The notes: generated by a model from the letters alone, not told the origin. DNA of 64,000 bases from Eopsaltria australis (GCA_034509425.1 JAVTVJ010000303.1:1418135-1482134); one strand, 5' to 3'; shown: positions 37,246 through 46,631, numbered from the stretch's first letter. Numbers and translations: made by a program.

Positions 37246-39341
37246 CTTGGCCCTGCAAGGGCAGCCAGGGTCCTTTTCGGTGGCAGCTTGGGTCTGTGAG
37301 GGATCTTGCTCCATGCGGAATTTGTAGAGGCGGCAGTCGACCCCCAGGCAGGGGGCCTATGATACAAATGATGGCAGTTTTCCACGTGAAAGAAAACTTA
37401 GGCCCCCAGATTCATGATATCGGTTTGGTGGAGGGTTTTAGCCCTACAAATGCAACCAGAGTCCTGGTTGATGGCAGCTTGCGTCAGCGAATAATCTTGA
37501 TTCATACGGAATTTCAGGTGGCGTCCGGGAGCAGAGTGCCTTAGCGCCGGGACAGAAAAAGTGTCCCTTTTCTCTGAGAAAGAGAACTCTGCCCCCCACT
37601 TTCTTGATGTCAGTTTGGAGGAGGGTTTTGGCCCTGCAAGGGCAGCCAAGGCTCTTTCTTGTGGCACCTTAGGTCTGCGAGGAATCTTGATCCATGCGGA
37701 ATTTCAGCATGCGGCTGTCAACTCCCAGATATGTTGCCTTTGAAGCAAACAATGGCGTATTTCCATGTGAAAGAAAACTCAGTCCCCCAGATGCATGATG
37801 CCAGTTTTTAGGAGGCATTTTGCCCTATAATTGCAGCCAGAGTTCTATTTGATGGCAGCTTGGGTCTGGGAAGGATCTTGATCCCTGCGGCATTTCAGGT
37901 GAGGACTGGGAGCAGAGTGCCTTAGGGCCGGGACACAAAAAGTGTCCCTTTTCTCTGAGAAAGAGAACTCTGCCCCCAACTTTCTTGATGTCAGTTGGAG
38001 GAGGGTTTTGGCCCTGCAAGGGCAGCCAGGGCTCTTTATTGTGGCACCTTGGGTCTGCAAGGAATCTTGATCCATACGAATTTTCAGGAGGCAGCAGGGA
38101 GCAGAGTGCCTTAGGGCCGGGACACAAAAAGTGTCCGTTTTCTCTGAGAAAGAGAACTCTGCCCCCCAGTTTCTTGATGTCAGTTTGGAGGGGTGTTTTG
38201 GCCCTGCAAGGGCAGCCAGGGTCCTTGTTTGTGGCAGCTTGGGTCTGCGAGGAATCTTAATCCATGCGGAATTTCAGCATGCGGCTGTCAACTCCCATAT
38301 ATGTGGCCTTCGATACAAACAATGGCGCTTTTCCATGTGAAAGAAAACTCAGTCCCCCAGATCCATGATGCCAGTTTTTAGGAGGCATTTAGCCCTACCA
38401 TTGCAGCCAGAGTTCTAGTTGATGGCAGCTTGGGTCTGGGAAGGATCTTGATCCATGCGGAGTTTCAGGTGGCGTCTGGGAGCAGAGTGCCTTAGGGCTG
38501 GGACAAAAAAAGTGTCCCTTTTCTCTGAGAAAGAGAACTCTGCCCCCCAGTTTCCCTATGTCTGTTTGGAGGAGGGTTTGGCCCTGCAAGGGCAGCCAGG
38601 GTCCTTGTCGGTGGCAGCTTGGGTCTGTGAGGGATCTTGCTCCATGCGGAATTTGAAGAGGCGGCAGTCGACTCCCAGACAGGGGGCCTACGATACAAAT
38701 GATGGCACTTTTCCACGTGAAATAAAATTTAGGCCCCCAGATTCATGATATCGGTTTGGTAGAGGGTTTTAGCCCTACAAATGCAACAAGAGTCCTGGTT
38801 GATGGCAGCTTGCGTCAGCGAATAATCTTGATTCATACGGAAATTCAGGTGGCGTCCGGGAGCAGAGTGCCTTAGGGCCGGGACACAAAAAGTGTCCCTT
38901 TTTCTCTGAGAAAGAGAACTCTGCCCCCCAGTTTCTTGATGTCAGTTTGGAGGAGGGTTTTGGCCCTGCGAGGGCAGCCAGGGACCTTGTCGGTGGTAGC
39001 TTTGGTCTGCGAGGAATCTTGATCCATACAGAATATCAGGAGGAAGCAGGGAGCAGAGTGCTTAGGGCCGGGACACAAAAAGTGTCCCTTTTCTCTAGGA
39101 AAGAGAACTCTGCCCCCCAGTTTCTTGATGTCAGTTTGGAGGAGGGTTTTGGCCCTGCAAGGGCAGCCAGGGTCCTTGTCGGTGGCAGCTTGGGTCTGTG
39201 AGGGATCTTGCTCCATGCGGAATTTGAAGAGGCGGCAGTCGACTCCCAGACAGGGGGCCTACGATACAAATGATGGCACTTTTTCACGTGAAAGAAAACT
39301 TAGGCCCCCAGATTCATGATATCGGTTTGGTGGAGGGTTTT
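37246..39341 (+). repeat. Satellite-like array, eleven ~190-bp monomers
   Basis: The landmark GCCCTGCAA or a variant recurs at 37250, 37441, 37631, 37822, 38011, 38201, 38392, 38581, 38772, 38963, 39152 and 39342. The spacing is 189-191 bp throughout. Monomers combine one of two heads (GCCCTGCAAGGG or GCCCTACAA-like) with one of two tails (one with GGGACAC-AAAAA-GTGTCCC, the other with ACAAATGATGGC and an E-box-like CACGTG). No reading frame is conserved. The period is close to the 191-bp centromeric satellite I recall from zebra finch, but relatedness needs alignment. The array starts abruptly near 37246 and ends at 39341. Confidence 0.93.
38721..38726 (+). terminator. Candidate poly(A) hexamer inside satellite monomer 8
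   Basis: Other monomers with this tail read GAAAGAAAA. Monomer 8 alone reads GAAATAAAA, which creates AATAAA. A G/T-rich stretch follows within about 45 nt. It is the first canonical hexamer downstream of the BMP3 stop codon. Its use is inference. Confidence 0.4.
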
Positions 39342-39496
39342 AGCCCCTGAGGGGCATCGCTCTGACTTCTGCTGTGGAAACTCAGCAGGGCAGGGCTATG
39401 AGAATACCACACTCAGTGAAGTGTCCGAGTGATTCATTCACCACGTGTTCTAGAACAGACTTGCAAAAAAACTGTGGGTTGTCTGCCTGCAGGGAC
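39342..39496. other. Unique spacer between satellite and CR1 tail
   Basis: About 155 bp of sequence matches neither the satellite nor the recognisable CR1 tail. It may be more diverged CR1 or residual 3'UTR. Confidence 0.4.
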
Positions 39497-39745
39497 GTTG
39501 TAGCCGGGGTGTGGAGCAGCCTCTTCTCCCAGGTAACAAGTGACAGGACTAGAGGTCACCGCCTCAGGCTGCACCGGGGGGGGTCAGGCTGGACATTAAG
39601 AATTTCTTAATGGAAAGGATGGTCAGGCAGCAGAAGAGGCTGCCCAGGGAGGTGGTGGAGTCACCCTCCATGGAGCTGCTCAGGAAAGGACTGGACGGGG
39701 CACTCAGTGCCCTGATTTAGCTGACAAGGTGGTGATGGGTTCTTC
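39497..39745 (+). mobile_element. CR1 LINE 3' end fragment
   Basis: The segment follows the order of a CR1 tail: GTGACAGGACTAGAGG, GGCTGGACATTAAG, a degenerate AATTTCTT segment, AGGCTGCCCAGGGAGG with TGGTGGAGTCACC, then GAGCTGCTCAGGAAAGGACTGG. The reverse transcriptase part is absent, as usual for 5'-truncated CR1 copies. The extreme 3' microsatellite end is not clear, so the copy is old. CR1 is the dominant LINE of birds and supports the host assignment. Confidence 0.85.
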
Positions 39746-40280
39746 TGTACTCTGGGGACCCTGAACTCCTTAGCAGCAGAGTGTCACTCCCGAGACAGGG
39801 CTGCTCCCAAAGACTGGCACCCTCCACTGAGGAGAGGCTTGTGAGTTTGCAGGATGGGTTGTTTAGTGGCTCCTTTTTCCTTGTAAAACTAGCATTTTTA
39901 AATGATTTCTGGTGAAAGGTTTATCTGTGTATAGACTGTCAATTTAAAAAAATTAAAATCACCCCCAAAAAAGTTATTTTGTATATGGAAAGAAACTTTT
40001 ACAGATGCTTCTAATTTATTTTATATCTGTGGCTCCCCTAATGTATTCTTCTTTATCTCAGCACTCTTTAAACCATTCAGTTTTCTGTATCAGGGCAAAG
40101 ATGAAGTGCCAGGACTATAGTGGAGCTCTGAAGGACAGGTGCACCCACGGTGTGAGGGGCATGTTTCACTGCTGATGGATAATCTTGTCTGATCTGTGTT
40201 GTTCTCCTGCAGTAGTATGGACATTCAACTTGAAACTCTGGAGAAATGTAAAATAAAATCACTTCTTAAAATTAAAATCC
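39746..40280 (+). other. BMP3: AU-rich segment, probable distal BMP3 3'UTR
   Basis: After the CR1 tail, AT content rises with several TTTATT and TTTTGTATAT elements, as in a long vertebrate 3'UTR. ATTAAA occurs at 39952-39957 and AATAAA at 40252-40257. A G/T-rich stretch (TTTTCCTGTGTAGC) follows the second. I infer the original BMP3 3' end is near 40.27 kb. Transcript evidence is absent. Confidence 0.45.
40252..40257 (+). terminator. BMP3: Candidate distal BMP3 poly(A) signal AATAAA
   Basis: A canonical hexamer in AT-rich sequence 3.65 kb downstream of the BMP3 stop codon, with a G/T-rich element about 30 nt later. Confidence 0.4.
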
Positions 40281-42289
40281 ACATTTTCCTGTGTAGCACT
40301 CAGATGTTTCCAAGAACACGGAAGTTTTCCCCGGGTTCATCCTTCTGTCACCAGCCCAGTGCTCATTCCTGCCCTTTGCCACGTGGCAGAGCCAGGCGGG
40401 TGTGGGCGATGGGGGCTGCGTGGGACAAAGCTGTCCCAGCGTGGGCACGGAGCCGAGAGGGAGCTGGAGCCACCTGGCAGAGCCTTTCCTGGGAAACAAA
40501 CACTGGAGTTTCTCCCACCTCGGCCCTGTGGCAAGGGGCAGCGCAGCACAGGGGAGCAGCACCTGAGCAGGTGGAGCAGTGCAGGAGTGCAGGGAAGATG
40601 TAGCTGAGGCTGGAGGAAGAGCTTGCAGGTTTCTTATATTTAAATGAAAGTGGAAAGCAGGGAGAGAGGTGGTATAAAAGCCCTGCAGGTGCTCAGGTAG
40701 GTAAGCCAGGACTCAGGGGAGGGAGTGGCTTTCCTGAGCTCCTGAAGTTCCACTTGCCTCTCTCATGAGCAATCCTGAGAAGTTTTCCATTTGGAGTTGG
40801 GCTCCAAAAAGAAGGAATCTGAAATTGCTGCTTCAGATGAATCTCACTGCTCATATGAAGCTCACTGCTGTAAGCAGCCAGTAACTTCCACTGACATTTT
40901 AACTATTAAAAACAGTGACTTTTATTTTCTCTGGACACAAAGGACTTGGCTTTCCCATGCAGGATTCACGGAGGCTGTGAATTGCAATCCAGAGCATCTG
41001 GAGGCTCCTAGTGCTCGGGGCTACAGTGTTTGGTGTGCAGAAAACATCCCAGGCTGTCCGACTTGGGTCTGGATGTGCATTTCCACAGTTCCTCAGAGTG
41101 GGAGAAGGTGGTGGGAAGGGCTTTCTCTCAGGCCCTGGGCATCCTCAAGACACCTCAAGGATGTTTTTCAAATGTTTGTTGTCTTTTGTTTCCCAGCCCA
41201 GGGCTAAGCTGGAGAAAAGGTGGAGAGAGTGGCAAGCAGGACTCCCACATTTAGATCAGCCCCTGGGTTCCAGTTCCTCCCAGTGGGTCTATGCTGCCCA
41301 AAGAACAAAGGAAGGAGGTGTTGGAGGAGGTGTTAGTTTACCTGTTGAGCTTGGAACAGACACTAAGTGTGAAATTCCAGGGAAGCTGCGCTTGTCGTAG
41401 TGACTGGAGAGAAGCACCTTGCCTGTCTTCGCCCCACCGGCATGCGCCGTGATCATTTCCTCTCTGGGTCCTTGTTTCCCTCTTTGTCTCTGTATCCCTC
41501 TGTCTTCGCTGTGTGTTTAGCACTCTGTCTTTTTCTCTGTCCTTCTCTGTGCCTCACTCGACTCCCTTTTTTATTCTCTGTGGCTCTGTGGTGCTCCCGT
41601 TCCCATTGTTTCTCACTGGATCCTTGTGTCCCTGTCCCTGCTGTTCTTTGTCCCTTTTCTGTTGTGCTGCTCATCCCAGTTTATTTATTTCTTTTTTCCA
41701 GTTTCACCCTGCACCCAATTCTTCCATTTCTTCCTGTGTCCTCTCTGCTCCCACTCCCTCTTTGTGCCTCTCATCTGTGACGGCGGAGCTGGGGAGGAAC
41801 TTCAGCCCTTCTAGGGGCTGCCCCCCTTTCCTGTTGCAGCAGAGCCCCTTTTTGGGGGGATGTGCAGATGGAAACGGTTTTATTAAAGCAACGTGCTGCT
41901 GTCCAGAGCACTTTGACTCGTTCTGTGCCTTTGTTGAGGGTGAGGAAAAAAGGCTGGAGGCGGGGGTGGAGACTCGGGGGCTCTGATGTCATTTGGGGCA
42001 CCCCAAGGTCCCTGGGAGAGAGAACCACGCTGCGGTGGAAGAGCAGGTGAGAGGGGAATGAAGGGGGGGAGGGGGGGAAATCACACTGGGTGCCTTCCCT
42101 CAGAGGGACCCAAAGCTGCCAGAAAATTCACAGGGAGGGTTGGGTGTAGAATACTAAAACCTGTCCAATTTTTGGCCCTCTCTATCTACTCTATTATATA
42201 CAGGAATATAAGAAACTGAATACAGATCTGTAGGTTCTGAAAATAATGAAGCGGTTTTATCTAGGAATGAAACAATCAAGTCCCTGAAA
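40281..42289. other. Intergenic segment between BMP3 and second CpG island
   Basis: No gene was recognised. A TATA-like GGTATAAAAG lies at about 40671-40680 without a supported transcript. Positions 41450-41780 are strongly pyrimidine-rich on the + strand, with many CTCTGT and TCCCT units. That composition opens long Ser/Leu/Phe frames that are not convincing proteins. Confidence 0.5.
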
Positions 42290-43283
42290 TGCACAAGAAC
42301 AGATGCTGGGGCTGACGGAACTCGCAAGGGCTCTGTGGTCCCTTCTGCCTCCGCTCCCTGCCCCAAGGCGCGTCGCGGGGCTGAGCTCGGCGGCGGTGCT
42401 GCCGCCTGGTGGACAGAGAGCGGCGCTGCGGCCCCCCGGCGCAGCGCCCGGCCCCCCGCCGCCGCTGTCCCCTGCTGGGTGCCGCGGGACAGCGGCGACG
42501 GCCGTGGCTGCCGAGCGTGGCGAGGGCGAGGAGCGGCAGCGAGCGGCGGTTTCTGTAAATGGAGGGGAGGGGAGGGGAGGGGAAGGGAAGGAGGGGGAGA
42601 AGGGCAAAGGTCCGCGGGCGGGGTCGAGCGGGGCAAGGGCGCTCCAAGGAGCAGCCACCGTGCGGGGCGGTGACCGAGACGAATGGCAGCGGCGGGGGCG
42701 GCCCGGCGGGGCCGGTTCGGGCGGGCGGCGGAGGCGCGGTCGCAGCGCGCCACGGGCCGGGGCCGAGCGGGGTCGCAAGGGAGCTGTCCCGGGGCCCCTG
42801 TCAGGAGGGCGGAGGTGACCGCGTGCCGGGACGCGGCAGCCGCCGGTTCGGCCTTCAGCCACACTCAAGATGGCGGCCGAGGCAGGACCGCGGCAGAGGT
42901 GTCCCCGCCGCTGCCAGCTGCCGCTTGCGCGACTGGTGCCCCGCTCCGGCGTCGCTGACCCCAGCAGCCGTGTCCTAGCACCGGGAAAGGCAGCGGAAAA
43001 TCGCGGTAAAAGCGCGGGATCGGCATCGCCGCCAGGGCCGGGTTCAGGCAGCCGACAGGACAGACGCCTTGGCGCACTGCGGGGGCCTTAAGGGTCCCGT
43101 AACAAAGATAGCGGCCCGAATGGAAGTGGCTTCTGCCAGCAATCAAGATGGCAGCGAGGATGGGCGAAAGTCACGTGACACTACACAGAGGAGGGCGGGG
43201 CGGCGCGACGTGAGTTTGACCTTCCCAAAAGGGCGGTACCGCGCGCATGCGCTTTGGGCAGGGTGAAAAAAAGGCGGGAAAAA

Positions 43284-43287
<4 letters not shown>
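42290..43287. promoter_or_regulatory. Orphan CpG island with housekeeping-type promoter sites
   Basis: About 1 kb of dense CpG is present. Recognisable sites are AAGATGGCGGCC (42868, YY1-like), AAGATGGC (43145, YY1-like), GTCACGTGAC (43170, USF/E-box), GGGCGGGGC (43193, Sp1) and a perfect GCGCATGCGC (43243, NRF1). This combination is typical of bidirectional or housekeeping promoters. No coding exon that I recognise starts here. A 73-codon frame from the ATG at 42870 is of unknown meaning. The YY1 motifs point in the + direction, which would run into the CA array and ERV E1. Confidence 0.65.
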
Positions 43288-43357
<70 letters not shown>

Positions 43358-43505
43358 ACACACACACATACACCCCCCCACACACACAGACACACGCACC
43401 CCACACACACAGACACACACCCCACACACCCATACACCCCCCACACACACACACAGACACACACACACACACCCCCACACGCAGACACACACACACCCCC
43501 CACAC

Positions 43506-43537
<32 letters not shown>

Positions 43538-44194
43538 CAGCACACACACACACACCCCACACACACACAGACACACTTTGCCCCCCCACACACACACACA
43601 CCCACACAGACACACACACACACACACACACCCCCCACACACACGGGCCACACACACACCCCCCCACACACACACCCACACACACACACACACACACCCA
43701 CACCCACACACACACACCCCCACACACCCCCTCCACACACACACACCCCCCACACACACACCCCCCACACACACACACCCCCCACACACACCCCCCACAC
43801 ACACACAGACACACACACACACCCCACACACACACCCCACACACACAGACACACGCACACCCCCCCACACACACACACCCCACACCCACACACACAGACG
43901 CACACAGACCCACACCCACACACACACCACACACACACACACACCCACACACACCCACACACACACCCCACACACCCACACACACACACCCACCCACACC
44001 CACACACACACACACACCCACACACACACACAGACAGACACACAGACACACACGCACACACACAGACACACACACACACACACCCACACCCACACACCCC
44101 CACACACACAGACAGGGACACACACACACACACACACCCACACACACACACACATACATACACACACACACACACACACACCCACACACCCCCC
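43288..44194. repeat. ~900-bp (CA)n-derived array
   Basis: The array starts with about 64 bp of uninterrupted CA. It continues as a mosaic of CACACA, CACCCCCCA and CAGACA units to 44194. The C-rich strand is the + strand. All frames on both strands are open for over 330 codons only because the repeat contains no stop. These Thr/His/Pro and Cys/Val frames are not genes. The size is unusual for a bird genome. Confidence 0.95.
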
Positions 44195-44410
44195 GTGCGG
44201 CATCCCTCCGGCTGCCTGCGCGGAGTCCGGGCGCCGACACGGACCCGGTGCGATTTCCCCGGCGTGATTTCCTCGGCGTTTCCCGGTGAGCGGACACGGG
44301 CTGTGGCGCCGGGTGTGGGCGGGCGCCGACAGGCAGCGGCGTGCTCTCCTCTGTAGCTCGAGCGCTGCTCCGCTCCTACGAGGGGTCCCTCCCCGGCCCC
44401 GCTCTGCCTT
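44195..44410. other. GC-rich segment between CA array and truncated LTR
   Basis: This continues the CpG-rich composition of the island on the far side of the CA array. It includes a donor-like CCCGGTGAGC near 44284. It does not align by eye with the U3/R region of the ERV LTR, so the LTR seems to be broken at about 44411. Confidence 0.45.
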
Positions 44411-44474
44411 ATCCTAGGATAAGGCTAGCTCTCTGCCGCTGGTACTAAGGTGGGACCGAGCAGAGAACGCTACA
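44411..44474 (+). repeat. E1 5' LTR remnant (end of U5)
   Basis: TCCTAGGATAAGGCTAG and the following 45 bp match the last part of the 3' LTR (about 47139-47203) with several substitutions, ending CTACA. The preceding ~500 bp of LTR are missing. Confidence 0.75.
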
Positions 44475-44476
44475 AG

Positions 44477-44495
44477 TGGCGCACCGAACAGAGAC
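44477..44495 (+). other. E1 primer-binding site, tRNA-Lys-like
   Basis: Two bases after the LTR end, TGGCGC-A-CCGAACAGAGAC resembles the lysine-tRNA primer site of retroviruses with one extra base after TGGCGC. E2 carries an extra base at the same place, so it is a family trait. A different cognate tRNA is possible. Confidence 0.65.
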
Positions 44496-44972
44496 TCCGA
44501 CCTCTCGGGGTTCCCTGCGAGCGACGTGGATACGCAGCAGCGGTCCGGACTGCGCCTTCGGGACGTCGCTCCCCTAGCGAGAACTTCCGCGTTTTAGCGG
44601 GGGGCTGGCAGGGGCCGTCAGCAACCGTTCTGGAGCGTCTGAAGTGTGTACGCTAGCTGAGCGGACTGACGAGACCAGAGACCCTTGCTCTTTTGGATGT
44701 TTCTCCCTCCGGAGCCGGTGACGGCAACTGAAGCCGGGATCGAGGAACCAAGACCCGCACGGAGCGGTGAGGTTTGGCGGCTGCGAGGCGCGGTGGGAAA
44801 GGACCAGGATCCGCGCGCGGCGGCGAAGCTCGGTGCCCGTGATAGCGGCGGGAAAGCCACCGAGAACCGAGCGCAGACGGTGAGGTCTAATCCGCGATAA
44901 GCAGCGGGAATCAGGCTCGAGGGAGAGTTTTGTACCGTATAAAAAGAGCAAGGAGGCTTTTATTCGGAGACA

Positions 44973-46448
44973 ATGGGTATTAAGCTGTCCCGAATAGAGC
45001 AGGAGTTTTATGTCCAAGTTAAAGAGACCCTAAAGTTAAAAAACGGGAATGCTAATAAGAAGGCTTGGAAACGTTTTGTTAAATGGATCTTTGCCTATGT
45101 CCCTCTTGCTTCTGCTTCTTCTGTTAAAACTCTGAGTTTTTGGGAGTTAGTAGAAAAACGTTTAGAGGCAGTGGAGAGAGGGGGTGATGTTTCTGTCCGA
45201 AAATTTTTCCCGTTGTTGATTGTAATTTGTTATACTTTGCGTAATTGTCCTGAAAGTTCGAAATCCCCGACTCACCCACCCCACGTTCCTAATTCCCCTT
45301 TTCCCAATCCCTCTTCCCCGCTACAGGGAAGTGCGCCCCTCAGTTCTCCCCGCTATGAGACTGATTCCCTCATAGCGAGCTTCACCCCAAACCCTTTCTC
45401 CGAGCCCACAGCCAAACTCGCGCCGGCTGCGCTCCCCCATTGTTCCGAGTTTAAAGGTGGCGGCAGCCTCGTGGCACTGTGCCTACACCCGTGCGCCCAC
45501 TGCGCAGCCTCACGCCGAAAGCCCGTGAATCCTCCCAACCCCTCCCACGGCTCCTTCCCCTTCGCGTCGATTGGCCCCGCGTCGGGCTCCCCCCCCGCGG
45601 CCGATGATGTCTTCGCGTCGGGTCCCTCCCCTCGCACCGGAGGTCCCTGCCCCAGCCCGAGGGAGATCCCTGCCCCACCCCGCGCCTGGACTGCTCATAT
45701 CAACTGCAGTCCCACCCCTGACCACCGCCCACTTCCAGATCCCCACGCTCCCTCGTTCACACCCCGAGATTGGGGGCCGAAAAGTGGAGAGGCTGAAGCC
45801 TGTGATGCAGCTGGTCAGCCAGACCCTGCAGTGGCATCAGGTGTGCACAGCCCTCAGGGTAACAGCCCACGATGGGAATCACAGTCACCTGCAGCCTTGC
45901 GAGAGGCTTGCAAGGTAGAGAGAGAGCTTGGGAGAAATTCTCCTCACTTTAAAGGTGTGCTGGTCCCATCTGACATAAAAACAATCCTGACAGGCATTTT
46001 AGTTAAGGTTCAGTATCGGGTGTGGGAAAAGATATGGAAGCAGCAGCTTCAAAGCCTGCTGAACAGTTCTAATCACCCTCCACCTAAGTCTTCCACAGGC
46101 TCCTGGACACCACATGCTCCATCCCATTCGGGAAACGGATCGGCACCGTGCTCCTCAAAGAAATTAAAAGCTGAATCCACTGTGTCCTGCTCTCCATCAC
46201 CACCCATGCCACTGGAGACCCCATCAGAGGTGATCCCAGATGACCAGTCACTTGAACCACGATGGCTGAAGTTAGTAGGCATCACAACTCTCCACCCAAC
46301 ACATCCACCAGAGCAGATCCAGTCACATCCACCAACAGACGCTGCTCCACAGAGATCAGCGTGGAAGAGAAGGAAAAAGAAAACTCCAAACTTCGACAGT
46401 CATCAAGAAAAATCACTGAGACCCTTCTTCTTGATATCTTCCCCTTAG
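44973..46448 (+). CDS. E1 gag-derived ORF (matrix, proline-rich, capsid fragment, novel tail)
   Basis: An uninterrupted 491-codon frame begins at ATG 44973 in the sequence ACAATGG. Residues 1-93 resemble a retroviral matrix domain: Met-Gly start for possible myristoylation, basic helix with KKAWKRFVKW, then FFPLLIVICYTL. Residues about 94-305 are proline/serine-rich, as in the p-domain between matrix and capsid. Residues about 306-365 are the N-terminal capsid segment (ACKVERELGRNSPHFK, VWEKIWKQQLQSLLN). The rest of capsid and nucleocapsid is missing. Residues 366-491 are unlike gag, proline-rich, with a basic KRRKKK cluster at 465-470. Relative to E2 there is an in-frame 27-bp deletion after SPHFK. 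The protein could not form a normal core alone. Expression is unknown. Confidence 0.8.
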   Translation: MGIKLSRIEQEFYVQVKETLKLKNGNANKKAWKRFVKWIFAYVPLASASSVKTLSFWELVEKRLEAVERGGDVSVRKFFPLLIVICYTLRNCPESSKSPTHPPHVPNSPFPNPSSPLQGSAPLSSPRYETDSLIASFTPNPFSEPTAKLAPAALPHCSEFKGGGSLVALCLHPCAHCAASRRKPVNPPNPSHGSFPFASIGPASGSPPAADDVFASGPSPRTGGPCPSPREIPAPPRAWTAHINCSPTPDHRPLPDPHAPSFTPRDWGPKSGEAEACDAAGQPDPAVASGVHSPQGNSPRWESQSPAALREACKVERELGRNSPHFKGVLVPSDIKTILTGILVKVQYRVWEKIWKQQLQSLLNSSNHPPPKSSTGSWTPHAPSHSGNGSAPCSSKKLKAESTVSCSPSPPMPLETPSEVIPDDQSLEPRWLKLVGITTLHPTHPPEQIQSHPPTDAAPQRSAWKRRKKKTPNFDSHQEKSLRPFFLISSP

Positions 46449-46614
46449 ACTCTCCTGAAACCTACCCCATGTACCTCCCATACCCCAATCATTCCCAGTC
46501 CTGTAGAGAGACAATGATTTAACAATGTTTGTTTGTTTATTTGCAGATTTTCAAGACTTTGCTTTGGATTTTAGTTATTATCTTCATTGTACTAACAAAT
46601 CACTTTCTTTAAGT

Positions 46615-46631
46615 AAAAAGACAGGGGGAGA
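46615..46631 (+). other. E1 polypurine tract
   Basis: A purine run AAAAAGACAGGGGGAGA lies immediately before the TGTTGCGG start of the 3' LTR. This is the expected place for the plus-strand primer. Confidence 0.85.

Noticed and set aside
40671..40680. TATA box GGTATAAAAG as promoter of a gene
   Set aside because: No downstream coding frame, CpG island or splice structure supports a transcript starting here.
41400..41986. Ser/Leu/Phe-rich frames of 126 and 157 codons
   Set aside because: They arise from a pyrimidine-rich strand (CTCTGT and TCCCT units). The opposite strand is also open and no signal of coding is seen.
43143..44356. Long open frames (about 340-384 codons) on both strands, rich in Thr/His/Pro or Cys/Val
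   Set aside because: They are produced by the stop-free CA/GT repeat in every frame and show no protein-like composition.
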